The notes under the pieces: generated by a model | The model's database searches: none | The model's input: only the letters and a program-made list of their open reading frames with translations | Told to the model about the DNA's origin: nothing | Shown here: piece after piece, positions 17,772 through 25,439 of the stretch | Numbering within the stretch: the first letter of the stretch is position 1 | Layout: each line of letters begins with the position of its first letter | Source of the DNA: Planctomycetota bacterium | Lineage (GTDB): Bacteria; Planctomycetota; UBA1135; GCA-002686595 | Reading direction: 5' to 3' | Assembly: GCA_014237855.1 (NCBI GenBank) | Contig: JABACD010000016.1 | Span: 1 to 64,000, forward strand | Length of the DNA: 64,000 bases | Made by a program: the position numbers and the translations under genes

Positions 17772-18788
17772 ATGAAGACTGGAATCCTCCTCATCAATCT
17801 CGGAACTCCCGACGCCCCGCGCACGACCGAAGTGCGCCGCTACCTGCGTGAGTTCCTGAGTGACCCAAGGGTGCTCGACATCCCCGCAGCGGCCCGCTGG
17901 CTGCTGGTGAACGCGATCATCGCCCCCACGCGCTCCTCGAGGTCCGCAGCGGCCTACCAGAAGGTCTGGACTGATCGAGGATCTCCGCTGTTGTTTCATT
18001 CGATGGATCTGCGAGACGGCCTGCGCTCGGAACTCACCGGCGTGCCGGTGGAGCTGGGGATGCGCTACGGCACGCCGACGATTGCAGGAGGCCTGGAGAA
18101 TCTCCGGGCCGCAGGTTGTGATCGAATCCTCTGCGCCCCGCTCTACCCTCAGTACGCGTCGAGCTCCACCGGCACGGCCCTCGAACAGGTCTACGCGGAG
18201 GCCGCACGGCTGTGGAACACGCCCTTCCTGGAGGTGCTCCCACCCTTCCACGGGGATGCACGCTTCCTCGATGCGGTCGCTGCCAACGGCAAGAAGGTGC
18301 TCGAGGAGCTCCAGCCGGACCACGTGCTCTTCAGCTTTCACGGTCTGCCCGAACGGCACTGCAAGAAGAGCGACGAGTCAGGCTCCCACTGCCTGCAGGC
18401 TCCCGATTGCTGCGCAAGAATCGTGGATGCAAACCGCAACTGCTACCGAGCCCAGTGCTTCGCCACTGCACGGGATCTGCGCGAACGGCTCGGGCTCGAC
18501 GAGAGCTCGAGCACCATCACCTTTCAGTCCCGCCTGGGCCGCACGCCCTGGATCAAGCCCTACACCGACGAGGTCCTGATCGAGCTGGCCAGGGCTGGAA
18601 CCAAGCGCCTGGCCGTCTTCTCCCCGGCCTTCGTCGCGGACTGCCTCGAGACGCTCGAAGAAATCGCCATCGCGGCGGCAGAGAGCTTCCAGGAATCGGG
18701 CGGCGAGGAGCTGCGACTGGTGCCCTCGCTCAATGCCGAACCGATGTGGGTCTCGGGGTTGGCGGCGATGCTCTCCGAGCGGCTCTAG
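17772..18788 (+). CDS. hemH: Ferrochelatase with internal Cys-rich segment
   Basis: This 338-residue enzyme inserts ferrous iron (or makes coproheme) in the last part of heme synthesis. It begins KTGILLINLGTPDAP and carries SFHGLPERH near residues 188-196, whose His is the metal-site residue, and EFLSDPRVLD, as in the family. Right after the His comes a Cys-rich stretch, CKKSDESGSHC, PDCC and NCYRAQC (about residues 197-231). That site matches the class of ferrochelatases with an internal [2Fe-2S] cluster described from some Proteobacteria. Full length and isolated from other heme genes here. Confidence 0.93.
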   Translation: MKTGILLINLGTPDAPRTTEVRRYLREFLSDPRVLDIPAAARWLLVNAIIAPTRSSRSAAAYQKVWTDRGSPLLFHSMDLRDGLRSELTGVPVELGMRYGTPTIAGGLENLRAAGCDRILCAPLYPQYASSSTGTALEQVYAEAARLWNTPFLEVLPPFHGDARFLDAVAANGKKVLEELQPDHVLFSFHGLPERHCKKSDESGSHCLQAPDCCARIVDANRNCYRAQCFATARDLRERLGLDESSSTITFQSRLGRTPWIKPYTDEVLIELARAGTKRLAVFSPAFVADCLETLEEIAIAAAESFQESGGEELRLVPSLNAEPMWVSGLAAMLSERL

Positions 18789-18848
18789 CTGGCAGGGCGC
18801 AGCGCCTCGGTGAGGCCTTCGCTATCACCAGACGAGGTATCGAGATCC

Positions 18849-19514
18849 TCAGCGCTTCTGCACCAGCACGACCCCGTCCCCCACGGGCAGGAAGACCGGC
18901 TCCACACGGGCGTCCTCGTAGATGATGCCGGTCAGCTCGTGGATGTGCCTGACTCCTGGGTCGGCGCTCTCAGGCTCGAGCACGCGGCCCCCCATCAACA
19001 TGTTGTCGAGGGCCATCAGGCCACCGGGCCGCAGGAGCCTCAGCACCTGTTCGTAGTAGCCACCGTAGCCCTCCTTGTCCGCATCGATGAAGGCCATATC
19101 AAAGCTGCCTTCCTCCTTGGAGTCGATCATCTTCGCCAGGGTCTGCGAGGCCTCGCCCAGGCGCAGATCGATGCGCTCATCGACACCCGCTTCTTTCCAG
19201 AAGGGTCTGGCAACCGAGGTCCACTCATCGGAGAGGTCGCAGGCGACCAGCAAGCCGTCAGCTGGGAGTGCAGCTGCGACACAGAGGGCGCTGTAGCCGG
19301 TGAACACCCCGACCTCAATAACCCGACGTGCGCCCAGGGAACGTGCCAGCAATGCCAGCAACTGCCCCTGCTCTGCGGAGATCTGCATGACCCCCATGGG
19401 CAGCTCGGTCGTCACCGCGCGCAGACGACGCCTGATGTCGTCCTCGCGGGACATGGAGAACTCCCTGATGTACTCCGTGACCTGTGGAGAGACGGATGTG
19501 GGTCGCTTGCTCAT
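18849..19514 (-). CDS. Class I O-methyltransferase (caffeoyl-CoA/COMT type)
   Basis: This 221-residue protein fits methyltransferase family 3: the SAM-binding strand RVIEVGVFTGYSALCVA, the acidic motif LVACDLSDEW, the metal-binding FDMAFIDADKEGY near residue 140, and GGLMALDNMLMGG. These enzymes methylate catechol-type hydroxyls using Mg. The small size and cytoplasmic nature fit generic bacterial members whose substrates are unknown. It lies 28 bases downstream of the epimerase gene on the same strand, so the two may be co-transcribed. Confidence 0.9.
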   Translation of the reverse strand: MSKRPTSVSPQVTEYIREFSMSREDDIRRRLRAVTTELPMGVMQISAEQGQLLALLARSLGARRVIEVGVFTGYSALCVAAALPADGLLVACDLSDEWTSVARPFWKEAGVDERIDLRLGEASQTLAKMIDSKEEGSFDMAFIDADKEGYGGYYEQVLRLLRPGGLMALDNMLMGGRVLEPESADPGVRHIHELTGIIYEDARVEPVFLPVGDGVVLVQKR

Positions 19515-19542
19515 CGTGACAGGGTACGCGATCGCCCGTGGC

Positions 19543-20769
19543 TCAGCCCTCGCGTGTCTTCCAGAGCTCCAGAACCTCCGCCTCCTTCAGGATCAGCTCG
19601 GCAGGGACCAACCGGGCCTGGGCCTCCTCCGGCAGTGATTGCATCCAGGCCAGGGTGTCACGAGCCGTGGCTGCCTGGGGTCGGAAGCGCAGCCCTGCCC
19701 TCACGGCCCTCTCCACGCTGACACGATGGAAGCCGGCCGTCGGCCCCTCGGGAGAGATCCAGATCGGTACTCCCATCCCTTGATCCGCGAGGAAGGCGGG
19801 ATCGATGAAGCTGACCTCCGGGTCTCCACCAGTCCCCTCCATGCAGCCCGCGATCATCTCACCCATGTTCATCTCTGGCACCGGCCCCGTCGCGTTGTAC
19901 ACCCCCATGATGCGCGCCTCGATGCAGTGAACGGTCCACTCCGCGAGATCTCGCACATCGATCAGCTGAATCGGGTCTTGGGGCGAACCTGGTACGGCCA
20001 TCTCGCCTCCCTGGGCGACACGCCAGGGCCAGTAGCAGTACCGACGAGAACTATCGCGAGGACCGACGATAAAGCCCGGACGAATGTTCGTCGCCCTTCC
20101 TGGAACAGCAGCCTCGGCAGCCAGCTCGCAGTCGGCCTTGCCCCCTCCGTAGTTCTCGAAGTTCGCTCCGAACTCCTCTGTCTCGGGATCCGCGAGTGTA
20201 TGCACCGCCGCCGTCTCATCCATGCCCGGAGTACTGTTGTCCGTGTAGGCCGAGATGCTGGAGATGAAGACGTACTGCTCCACGTGATCGCTGAGGAGCT
20301 CGGCGGAGGCACGGACCATACGCGGAAAGTATCCGGAGGTATCGATCACCGCATCCCAGCTGCGGCCTTCGAGGCTGCTCAACCCGAGGGGGCTGTTGGG
20401 GTCGCGCTTGGACTCTGCGTCGGGGTCACCCCGCAGCCGACGATCATCCGCTGTCAGCCTCGGGTCACGGTTACCGATCAAGACCTCCACGTCAGCTGGT
20501 ACGACAGAGTCGCGACCGGCCGCCGCACGCCTGGCCTCGGTCGTGCCGCTGTTGAAGAGCGTCAGCTGATGACCTCTGGCCAGGACCGCGTCGATCAGTG
20601 CTGGCCCTAGAAAGCCAGTCCCACCGAGAATCAGAATCCTCTGTGGCTCGACTGGTACCTGCTTCGGCACGGTGACGCAGGCGGCCAAGCCGGATGAGCC
20701 GAGCCCCAGGGAGCAGAGTGCGCCCGTGGAGACTGATTCGCGAATGAACTCTCGGCGTGTACTGGTCAT
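19543..20769 (-). CDS. Tat-exported lipoprotein NAD-dependent epimerase/dehydratase
   Basis: This 408-residue protein starts MTSTRREFIRES, a twin-arginine signal, and reaches a lipobox-like LAAC near residue 30, so it may be exported folded and lipidated. The Rossmann motif ILGGTGFLGPAL follows near residue 46. The active site appears as YVFISSISAYTD and a Y-G-G-G-K segment (ENYGGGKADCE), matching the extended SDR Y-x3-K. GATNIRPGFIVGP-type motifs complete the family. An exported sugar-nucleotide-type SDR is uncommon and the cofactor would have to be carried out by Tat. The substrate is unknown. Confidence 0.85.
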   Translation of the reverse strand: MTSTRREFIRESVSTGALCSLGLGSSGLAACVTVPKQVPVEPQRILILGGTGFLGPALIDAVLARGHQLTLFNSGTTEARRAAAGRDSVVPADVEVLIGNRDPRLTADDRRLRGDPDAESKRDPNSPLGLSSLEGRSWDAVIDTSGYFPRMVRASAELLSDHVEQYVFISSISAYTDNSTPGMDETAAVHTLADPETEEFGANFENYGGGKADCELAAEAAVPGRATNIRPGFIVGPRDSSRRYCYWPWRVAQGGEMAVPGSPQDPIQLIDVRDLAEWTVHCIEARIMGVYNATGPVPEMNMGEMIAGCMEGTGGDPEVSFIDPAFLADQGMGVPIWISPEGPTAGFHRVSVERAVRAGLRFRPQAATARDTLAWMQSLPEEAQARLVPAELILKEAEVLELWKTREG

Positions 20770-20879
20770 CAATCTTGTCCTGTCGATGAGGTGGTGACGA
20801 GCATTCTAAGGCCTCCGACAGACAGGCGTCTCGCTGATGGAGTGCGACCAACAGGAGCCTCACCCTGTCCCGGAACATG

Positions 20880-20913
20880 CGATGAGGGCCCCGCTGTTGC
20901 GGGGCCCTCATCG
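20880..20913 (-). terminator. Hairpin terminator after the selenoprotein gene
   Basis: CGATGAGGGCCCCGC pairs perfectly with GCGGGGCCCTCATCG over 15 bp around a TGTT loop. It lies 19 bases past the stop at 20933 on the minus strand and before the epimerase gene. No T-run follows on the minus strand. Confidence 0.75.
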
Positions 20914-20932
20914 CCGAAAAGGTGATCGCTGG

Positions 20933-21277
20933 CTAGCCGAATTGCCTGGTGTAGGCCTCTTCGTTGAAGCCAACCAGCCAGGACTTGCCCAGCTTCATGG
21001 AGGGGGCCCGCAGGTTTCCGCTGGGGCCGATCACAACCGCAGCAATGTCGTCGAGGTCGTCCTTCCGCGGATCGAAACTGAGGACCTTCTTGCCCTTGGC
21101 CACCACGACCTTTGAAGCACCATCGAGGAGACCCTCGAGCGCGTCAGCTCCGAAGCGCTCCTTGCTGGCATTGACCGTCTCACGGACGGTGACGTCTCGA
21201 CCCTCGAGAAAGGAGTCGGCACGCTTGCAGCTCGTTCAGCCCTTGCGGTGGTAGTACCAGTCGATTCGCTTGCCCAT
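20933..21277 (-). CDS. ArsC-like selenoprotein, Sec at residue 14 (in-frame TGA)
   Basis: The ATG at 21277 has AAGGAG about ten bases upstream. Translation gives MGKRIDWYYHRKG, then TGA at 21238-21236, then TSCKRADSFLEGRD and an open frame to a TAG at 20933, 114 residues in all. Reading TGA as selenocysteine yields a U14-x-x-C17 redox motif at the normal place of the ArsC/thioredoxin-fold CxxC. The remainder (VVVAKGKKVLSFDPRKDD, GNLRAPSMKLGK, LVGFNEEAY) is conserved-looking and matches the ArsC family in which Sec and Cys forms alternate. A SECIS-like hairpin lies just downstream of TGA. The alternative, a nonsense mutation, is less likely because the frame is otherwise intact. The function is probably thiol/selenol redox; the substrate is unknown. 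Confidence 0.88.
21191..21217 (-). promoter_or_regulatory. Bacterial SECIS-like hairpin downstream of the Sec TGA
   Basis: In the minus-strand RNA, UCUCGA pairs perfectly with UCGAGA around a GGG apical loop. A lower GAC/GUC stem adds three pairs with a 5x1 internal loop. The loop is 33-35 bases after the UGA, inside the distance and G-loop rules known for bacterial SECIS elements read by SelB. The whole element lies within coding sequence. Confidence 0.6.
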
Positions 21278-21314
21278 GGTTGTAGATCTCCTTCTGCTTG
21301 ATTTTCCTGGGGGG

Positions 21315-21443
21315 TCAACGGTCCAAACCAGCCCGCTCCAGGTGAGGGGCGATCACGGTCTGGCAGTAAGTGCTCTCACGATTCTCCGCATGATAGCCCT
21401 GGTGCTTCTCGCTGGCAGCGTAGAAGCGCCCGGACTCCTCGAC
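21315..21443 (-). pseudogene. Orphan C-terminal tail of methionine sulfoxide reductase A
   Basis: Directly after the TGA of the M20 gene, and in the same frame, 42 codons read on to a TGA at 21315. The peptide includes GRFYAASEKHQGYHAENR and YCQTVIAPHLERAG, which match the end of MsrA proteins (F-Y-x-A-E-x-Y-H-Q-x-Y, then Y-C-x-x-V-I-x-P-K-L). No MsrA N-terminus (GCFWG) or start codon is present. This is most simply a remnant of an msrA gene whose front was replaced when the M20 gene arrived. It sits 37 bases before the selenoprotein start, so the old order may have been msrA then selenoprotein. Confidence 0.7.
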
Positions 21444-22955
21444 TCAGCGCATGCTCGTGGGCAGGCTCGGGTGATCGTCAGGCCCCACCGGAGAGACGTA
21501 GGGAAAGGTTGCCGCGGACTCCTCGAACTCGGCGCGCATCTCGGCCACCAGATCAGGCTGGGTCAGGACATCGACGCCCGCGCAGGCAAGCACCTTGGAG
21601 GCCACGATCATCGCCTTGTAGGCGGCCTCGGAACCAGACGCAGCCGTGGAGGCCCAGGAGTGTGCCGGAATGTTCATGGGCCAGTTGGCCACATTCAAAT
21701 CGATCGTCGGACAGACCCATGAGATGTTGGCCACATCCGTCGAGCCCCCTGATTCGGGAGCTGCATCCGGGTCGAAGGGTGTGATCTCAGCGTGCATCCC
21801 CATCGGCTCGAGGTCGAAGGACACCTGTAGCTCGCGGGCAAAGGCCTGATTCTCCTCGCTGTACTCCGCCGGACCGACCAGGACCAGGTTGGCGTGCATC
21901 TGACGCGCTGCGCGCTCGTTGGGGTTGTAGTGATACAGGCCCGTGAACATCTGAATCTGCGCCGGCTTGAAGCCCTTGTCCGCCTGACCGTGCTCTTCAC
22001 CCCAGGCCATGAGATCCGCGCCCTCCACGATCCTGCGCACATGCTGGTAGACGCGCTCCTCCTCGGGCCAATCCTTGCCCCGTGTGAACAGCCAGGCCGA
22101 GGCAATCGAGGGCACGATGTTCGGGGCGGCGCCTCCGTTGGTGACCACGTAGTGAATCCGTGCACTCTCAGGCATGTGTTCACGCAAGAGATTGATGCCG
22201 GTCTCGAAGGCCTCCAGAGCGTCCAGTGCGGAGACCCCCTGCCAGGGGGCGCCGGCTGCGTGCGCCGATCGTCCGTAGAAGGTCACCTCGAAGGATCGCA
22301 ACGCCTTGCTCGGCTGCAGCGAGACCTCGTTCTCGTTACTCGGATGCCAGGACAGACAGGCATCCACGTCGTCAAAGAGACCATCTCGTACCATCCAGAC
22401 CTTGCCGATGCCATGCTCTTCGGCGGGGGTGCCGTAGACCCTCACGGTTCCTGGGAGATCGTGGGCCTGCATCGCAGCTTTCAGGGCCAGGCCCGCGCCG
22501 ACCGAGCCTGCTCCGAACAGGTTGTGTCCGCAACCGTGACCACCAGCCCCAGCCTCGACCGGCTCAACGCTTGCGGAGACCTTCTGGGAGAGGCCGGGCA
22601 AGGCGTCGTACTCTGCGAGGTAGGCGACCACGGGCTTACCGCTGCCCCAGCTTGCAACCCAGGCAGTCGGCATCTCAGCAACACCGCGCTGCACCTCGAA
22701 GCCGTCAGCCTCGAGCATGTCGGCCAGGATCTTGGAGGAGTGGGATTCCTTCAGAGCCAGCTCGGCGTGGCCCCAGATCTCGCGACTGGCATCGATCACA
22801 TCGCTGGCTCTCGAGTCGGCCTCTTCGGCCGCGCTGCGCTTCGCCTCGGTCCACTCCAGGGAGTCGGTCAGCGGGTCGCCAGCCGAACCGGCAGCGGCGC
22901 AGCTCGCGATGAGCAGGGCGAAGAGAGGGGTTGCGTACGGGGTCGAGGAGCTCAT
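21444..22955 (-). CDS. M20 family amidohydrolase (AbgB-like), exported lipoprotein
   Basis: This 503-residue protein has a signal sequence ending in a possible lipobox (LLIASC). It carries the M20D metal residues and motifs: YLAEYDALPG, HGCGHNLFGAG near residue 141, GTPAEEHG, the lid segment FYGRSAHAAGAPWQG and GGSTDVANIS. Its closest named type is the aminobenzoyl-glutamate hydrolase subunit B group, which cleaves amide bonds of N-acyl amino acids. Unlike AbgB it seems to be exported. The C-terminus ends properly at LPTSMR, next to an MsrA tail. Confidence 0.88.
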   Translation of the reverse strand: MSSSTPYATPLFALLIASCAAAGSAGDPLTDSLEWTEAKRSAAEEADSRASDVIDASREIWGHAELALKESHSSKILADMLEADGFEVQRGVAEMPTAWVASWGSGKPVVAYLAEYDALPGLSQKVSASVEPVEAGAGGHGCGHNLFGAGSVGAGLALKAAMQAHDLPGTVRVYGTPAEEHGIGKVWMVRDGLFDDVDACLSWHPSNENEVSLQPSKALRSFEVTFYGRSAHAAGAPWQGVSALDALEAFETGINLLREHMPESARIHYVVTNGGAAPNIVPSIASAWLFTRGKDWPEEERVYQHVRRIVEGADLMAWGEEHGQADKGFKPAQIQMFTGLYHYNPNERAARQMHANLVLVGPAEYSEENQAFARELQVSFDLEPMGMHAEITPFDPDAAPESGGSTDVANISWVCPTIDLNVANWPMNIPAHSWASTAASGSEAAYKAMIVASKVLACAGVDVLTQPDLVAEMRAEFEESAATFPYVSPVGPDDHPSLPTSMR

Positions 22956-23049
22956 GGATGGTCAAGGCAGGTGAAATCGGAAGCACCCAGGTTAGCCCGG
23001 CTTCGCGTCCGATTACCAGATGGGCCGTTCACGCACTAGAATCGCGCCC

Positions 23050-23823
23050 ATGGAACTCCAGCTCTATCAGGTTGATGCCTTCACCAGCGCTGTCTTCGGT
23101 GGCAACCCCGCTGCGGTCTGCCCGCTCAGCGAGTGGTTACCGGATGACGTGCTCCAGAAGATCGCCCGGGAGAACAATCTGTCCGAGACGGCCTTTCTCG
23201 TTCCCGAGCAGGATGGCCACCGGATCCGATGGTTCACCCCCACGGTCGAGGTCGACCTCTGTGGACACGCGACCCTGGCCAGCGCCCACGTGCTCTTCCA
23301 CCGGGCTGCAGAGAACACCGACAAGCTACGTTTCCTTTCGCAGAGCGGAGAGCTCCTGGTGAGGAGGGATGGAGGACGAATCCAGCTCGACTTTCCTGCG
23401 CGCAGGAGTGCGCGTTGTGAGGTCCCCACAGGACTCCTTGAAGCTCTCGAGGGCCCCGCACCGGTGGAGGCCCTCGGCCCCAAGTGGCTCATCGTCTACG
23501 AGGATGAGGCCGCGGTCCGCGCCGTGAGGCCCGACTTCGAGGCACTATCGAGCTTCGACAACGTGATCGTCACCGCCCCGGGTAGTGATGTGGACTTCGT
23601 CTCGCGCTTCTTCGCTCCCAGCTGTGGGGTCAACGAGGATCCTGTCACCGGCTCGGCCCACTGCACATCGGTCCCCTACTGGGCGAAGCGACTTGGCAAG
23701 CCGAAGGTCAGTGCACGCCAGGTCTCCCAGCGCGGTGGCGAGCTGTTCTGCGAGGACCAGGGTGACCGTGTCCTGATCGCTGGAGACAGCGTCCTGTATC
23801 TCGAGGGAAGGATCACGATCTAG
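23050..23823 (+). CDS. PhzF family isomerase/epimerase-like protein
   Basis: This 257-residue protein starts MELQLYQVDAFTSAVFGGNPAAVCPL, the PhzF family opening, and keeps the catalytic Glu in NNLSETAFLV (near residue 45). The second lobe has the typical GVNEDPVTGSAHC motif. Members are cofactor-free isomerases; the phenazine enzyme shifts a double bond of dihydrohydroxyanthranilate. No phenazine genes are nearby, so this is a generic family member of unknown substrate. The ATG at 23050 fits the family N-terminus. Confidence 0.92.
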   Translation: MELQLYQVDAFTSAVFGGNPAAVCPLSEWLPDDVLQKIARENNLSETAFLVPEQDGHRIRWFTPTVEVDLCGHATLASAHVLFHRAAENTDKLRFLSQSGELLVRRDGGRIQLDFPARRSARCEVPTGLLEALEGPAPVEALGPKWLIVYEDEAAVRAVRPDFEALSSFDNVIVTAPGSDVDFVSRFFAPSCGVNEDPVTGSAHCTSVPYWAKRLGKPKVSARQVSQRGGELFCEDQGDRVLIAGDSVLYLEGRITI

Positions 23824-23871
23824 GGCCCAGTTCCGCGGCGCTCTCCCACACTTCAAGTGAGGTCACGACAG

Positions 23872-25317
23872 ATGATCAAGACAGCTTTCTGTAGCAGATG
23901 GTCGGTACTCCCCGCCTTACTCCTCCCACCGCTCATGGGATGTGCCGCGATAGTTGCAGGCACAACCGACAGCGAGGGCTCTGCCGGACTGGGTGACCCC
24001 TACTACCCCCTTGCGGGCAACGGGGGCTACGACGTGCAACACTACGACGTCGGGCTGCGGGTCGGGATGGATCAGGGCTGGATCGAGGGCGACGTCACCA
24101 TCCGAGCGATCGCGTCCCAACCCCTGCGCTCATTTCATCTCGACCTCTTCGAGCTCGAGGTGCTCTCCGTCCAGGTGAATGGCGACGACTCTGACTTCGA
24201 ACATGCGGGGGGTGAACTCATCGTTCGTCCGGAACATGCCCTGACCGAAGGTGAGGAGTTCCGGGTTCGCGTCACGTACCAGGGCCACCCTCAGCCCGTC
24301 CCTGATCCGGCTGTCCTGGCGATGGGACTTCCGGGTAATGGCTGGCTGACGCTCCCCTCAGGGACTTATGTGCTGAGTGAGTGCATCGGTGCGGCCGGCT
24401 GGATGCCCTGCAACAACCACCCGATGGACAAGGCCACCTTCGCTTTCGAGGTAGATGCGCCCGCCGTGTTCTCTGTTGCAGCCAACGGCAATCCGTCAGT
24501 CACCGTCGATGATGGTGACCGGCGAACTCATCGCTTCGAGATGAATCACCCGATGGCCACCTACCTGGCTACCGTCAACATTGCTGAGTTCGAACTGCGC
24601 CTCGATGAGGGCCCTGGTGGCATCCCCCTCTATCACTATTACTTCCCAGGCGCGACCAACTTGGAGCTGCTGCCCTTCGCCCGCACCAAGGAGATGATGG
24701 AGCACTTCATCGAGTGCTTCGGACCCTACCCCTTCGACTCATACGGAGGTGTCCTGGCGGCTGAGGATTTCAATGGAGCCCTGGAGACCCAGAGCCTCCC
24801 GGTCTACAGCCGGGACACTCATGAGGATGTCGTCGCACACGAGCTCGCCCACATGTGGTTTGGAGACAGCGTGACTCCGAGCCAATGGAAGGACATCTGG
24901 CTGAACGAGGGCTTTGCTGTCTACGCCACCTGGCTCTGGCGAGAGCACCTGACCGGGAGCGAGGGCCTGCAGGCGCGGGCCGAGACCACCTATCTGATGT
25001 CACTCAACTTCGAGACCGGCTCGCCCTACGACCCCGGTGTGGACAAGCTCTTCGGAACTGCGGTCTACAGCCGCGGCGCCCTGGTCCTGCATGCCTTGCG
25101 CAGCGAGGTCGGTGACGAGGCCTTCTTCGCCATCCTCAGAGGCTGGGCTACGAGCCGAGCGGGGGGCACGGCCACGACGGAGGACTTCATCGAGCACTGC
25201 GAGCAAACCGCGGGCCGGGATCTCGGCGAGCTGTTCGAGACCTGGTTGTACGGAGCCCTGCTGCCCGAGTTACCGGAGTACCTCGAGGAGGGCGGCAGCC
25301 CCGTCGAGCAGCTGTAG
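23872..25317 (+). CDS. M1 family aminopeptidase lipoprotein
   Basis: This 481-residue protein has a lipoprotein signal (LPALLLPPLMGC). It carries the M1 gluzincin motif HELAHMWFGDSVT near residue 323, followed after 18 residues by LNEGFA with the third zinc ligand. The exopeptidase motif is the variant NGALETQS instead of GAMEN. The N-terminal 200 residues form the beta-saddle domain (HYDVGLRV, VTIRAIA). A GTG at 23857 is an alternative start, but the ATG at 23872 lies behind GAGG. It is expected to cleave N-terminal residues from peptides at the cell envelope. It is shorter than PepN, as it lacks the C-terminal helical domain. Confidence 0.9.
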   Translation: MIKTAFCSRWSVLPALLLPPLMGCAAIVAGTTDSEGSAGLGDPYYPLAGNGGYDVQHYDVGLRVGMDQGWIEGDVTIRAIASQPLRSFHLDLFELEVLSVQVNGDDSDFEHAGGELIVRPEHALTEGEEFRVRVTYQGHPQPVPDPAVLAMGLPGNGWLTLPSGTYVLSECIGAAGWMPCNNHPMDKATFAFEVDAPAVFSVAANGNPSVTVDDGDRRTHRFEMNHPMATYLATVNIAEFELRLDEGPGGIPLYHYYFPGATNLELLPFARTKEMMEHFIECFGPYPFDSYGGVLAAEDFNGALETQSLPVYSRDTHEDVVAHELAHMWFGDSVTPSQWKDIWLNEGFAVYATWLWREHLTGSEGLQARAETTYLMSLNFETGSPYDPGVDKLFGTAVYSRGALVLHALRSEVGDEAFFAILRGWATSRAGGTATTEDFIEHCEQTAGRDLGELFETWLYGALLPELPEYLEEGGSPVEQL

Positions 25318-25351
25318 ACCCCGCCCAGGTTCGGCACTGTCGTGTCATGCA

Positions 25352-25385
25352 GACCGCGGCGCTTCCGTGAAGAAACGCCGCGGTC
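25352..25385 (+). terminator. Hairpin terminator of the M1 peptidase gene
   Basis: GACCGCGGCG pairs with CGCCGCGGTC over 10 bp, with a further CTTC/GAAG pairing inside the loop. It lies between convergent genes ending at 25317 and 25440. No T-run. Confidence 0.6.
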
Positions 25386-25439
25386 CCTGGGGATCAACCG
25401 CCGCGAAGGGTGGAGCCTCCGTGGCAGAACAGGAAGCCT

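Noticed and set aside
21444..21446. M20 stop TGA read as selenocysteine through into the MsrA tail
   Set aside because: The M20 protein ends normally here, no redox motif surrounds the TGA, and the tail looks like an MsrA remnant.
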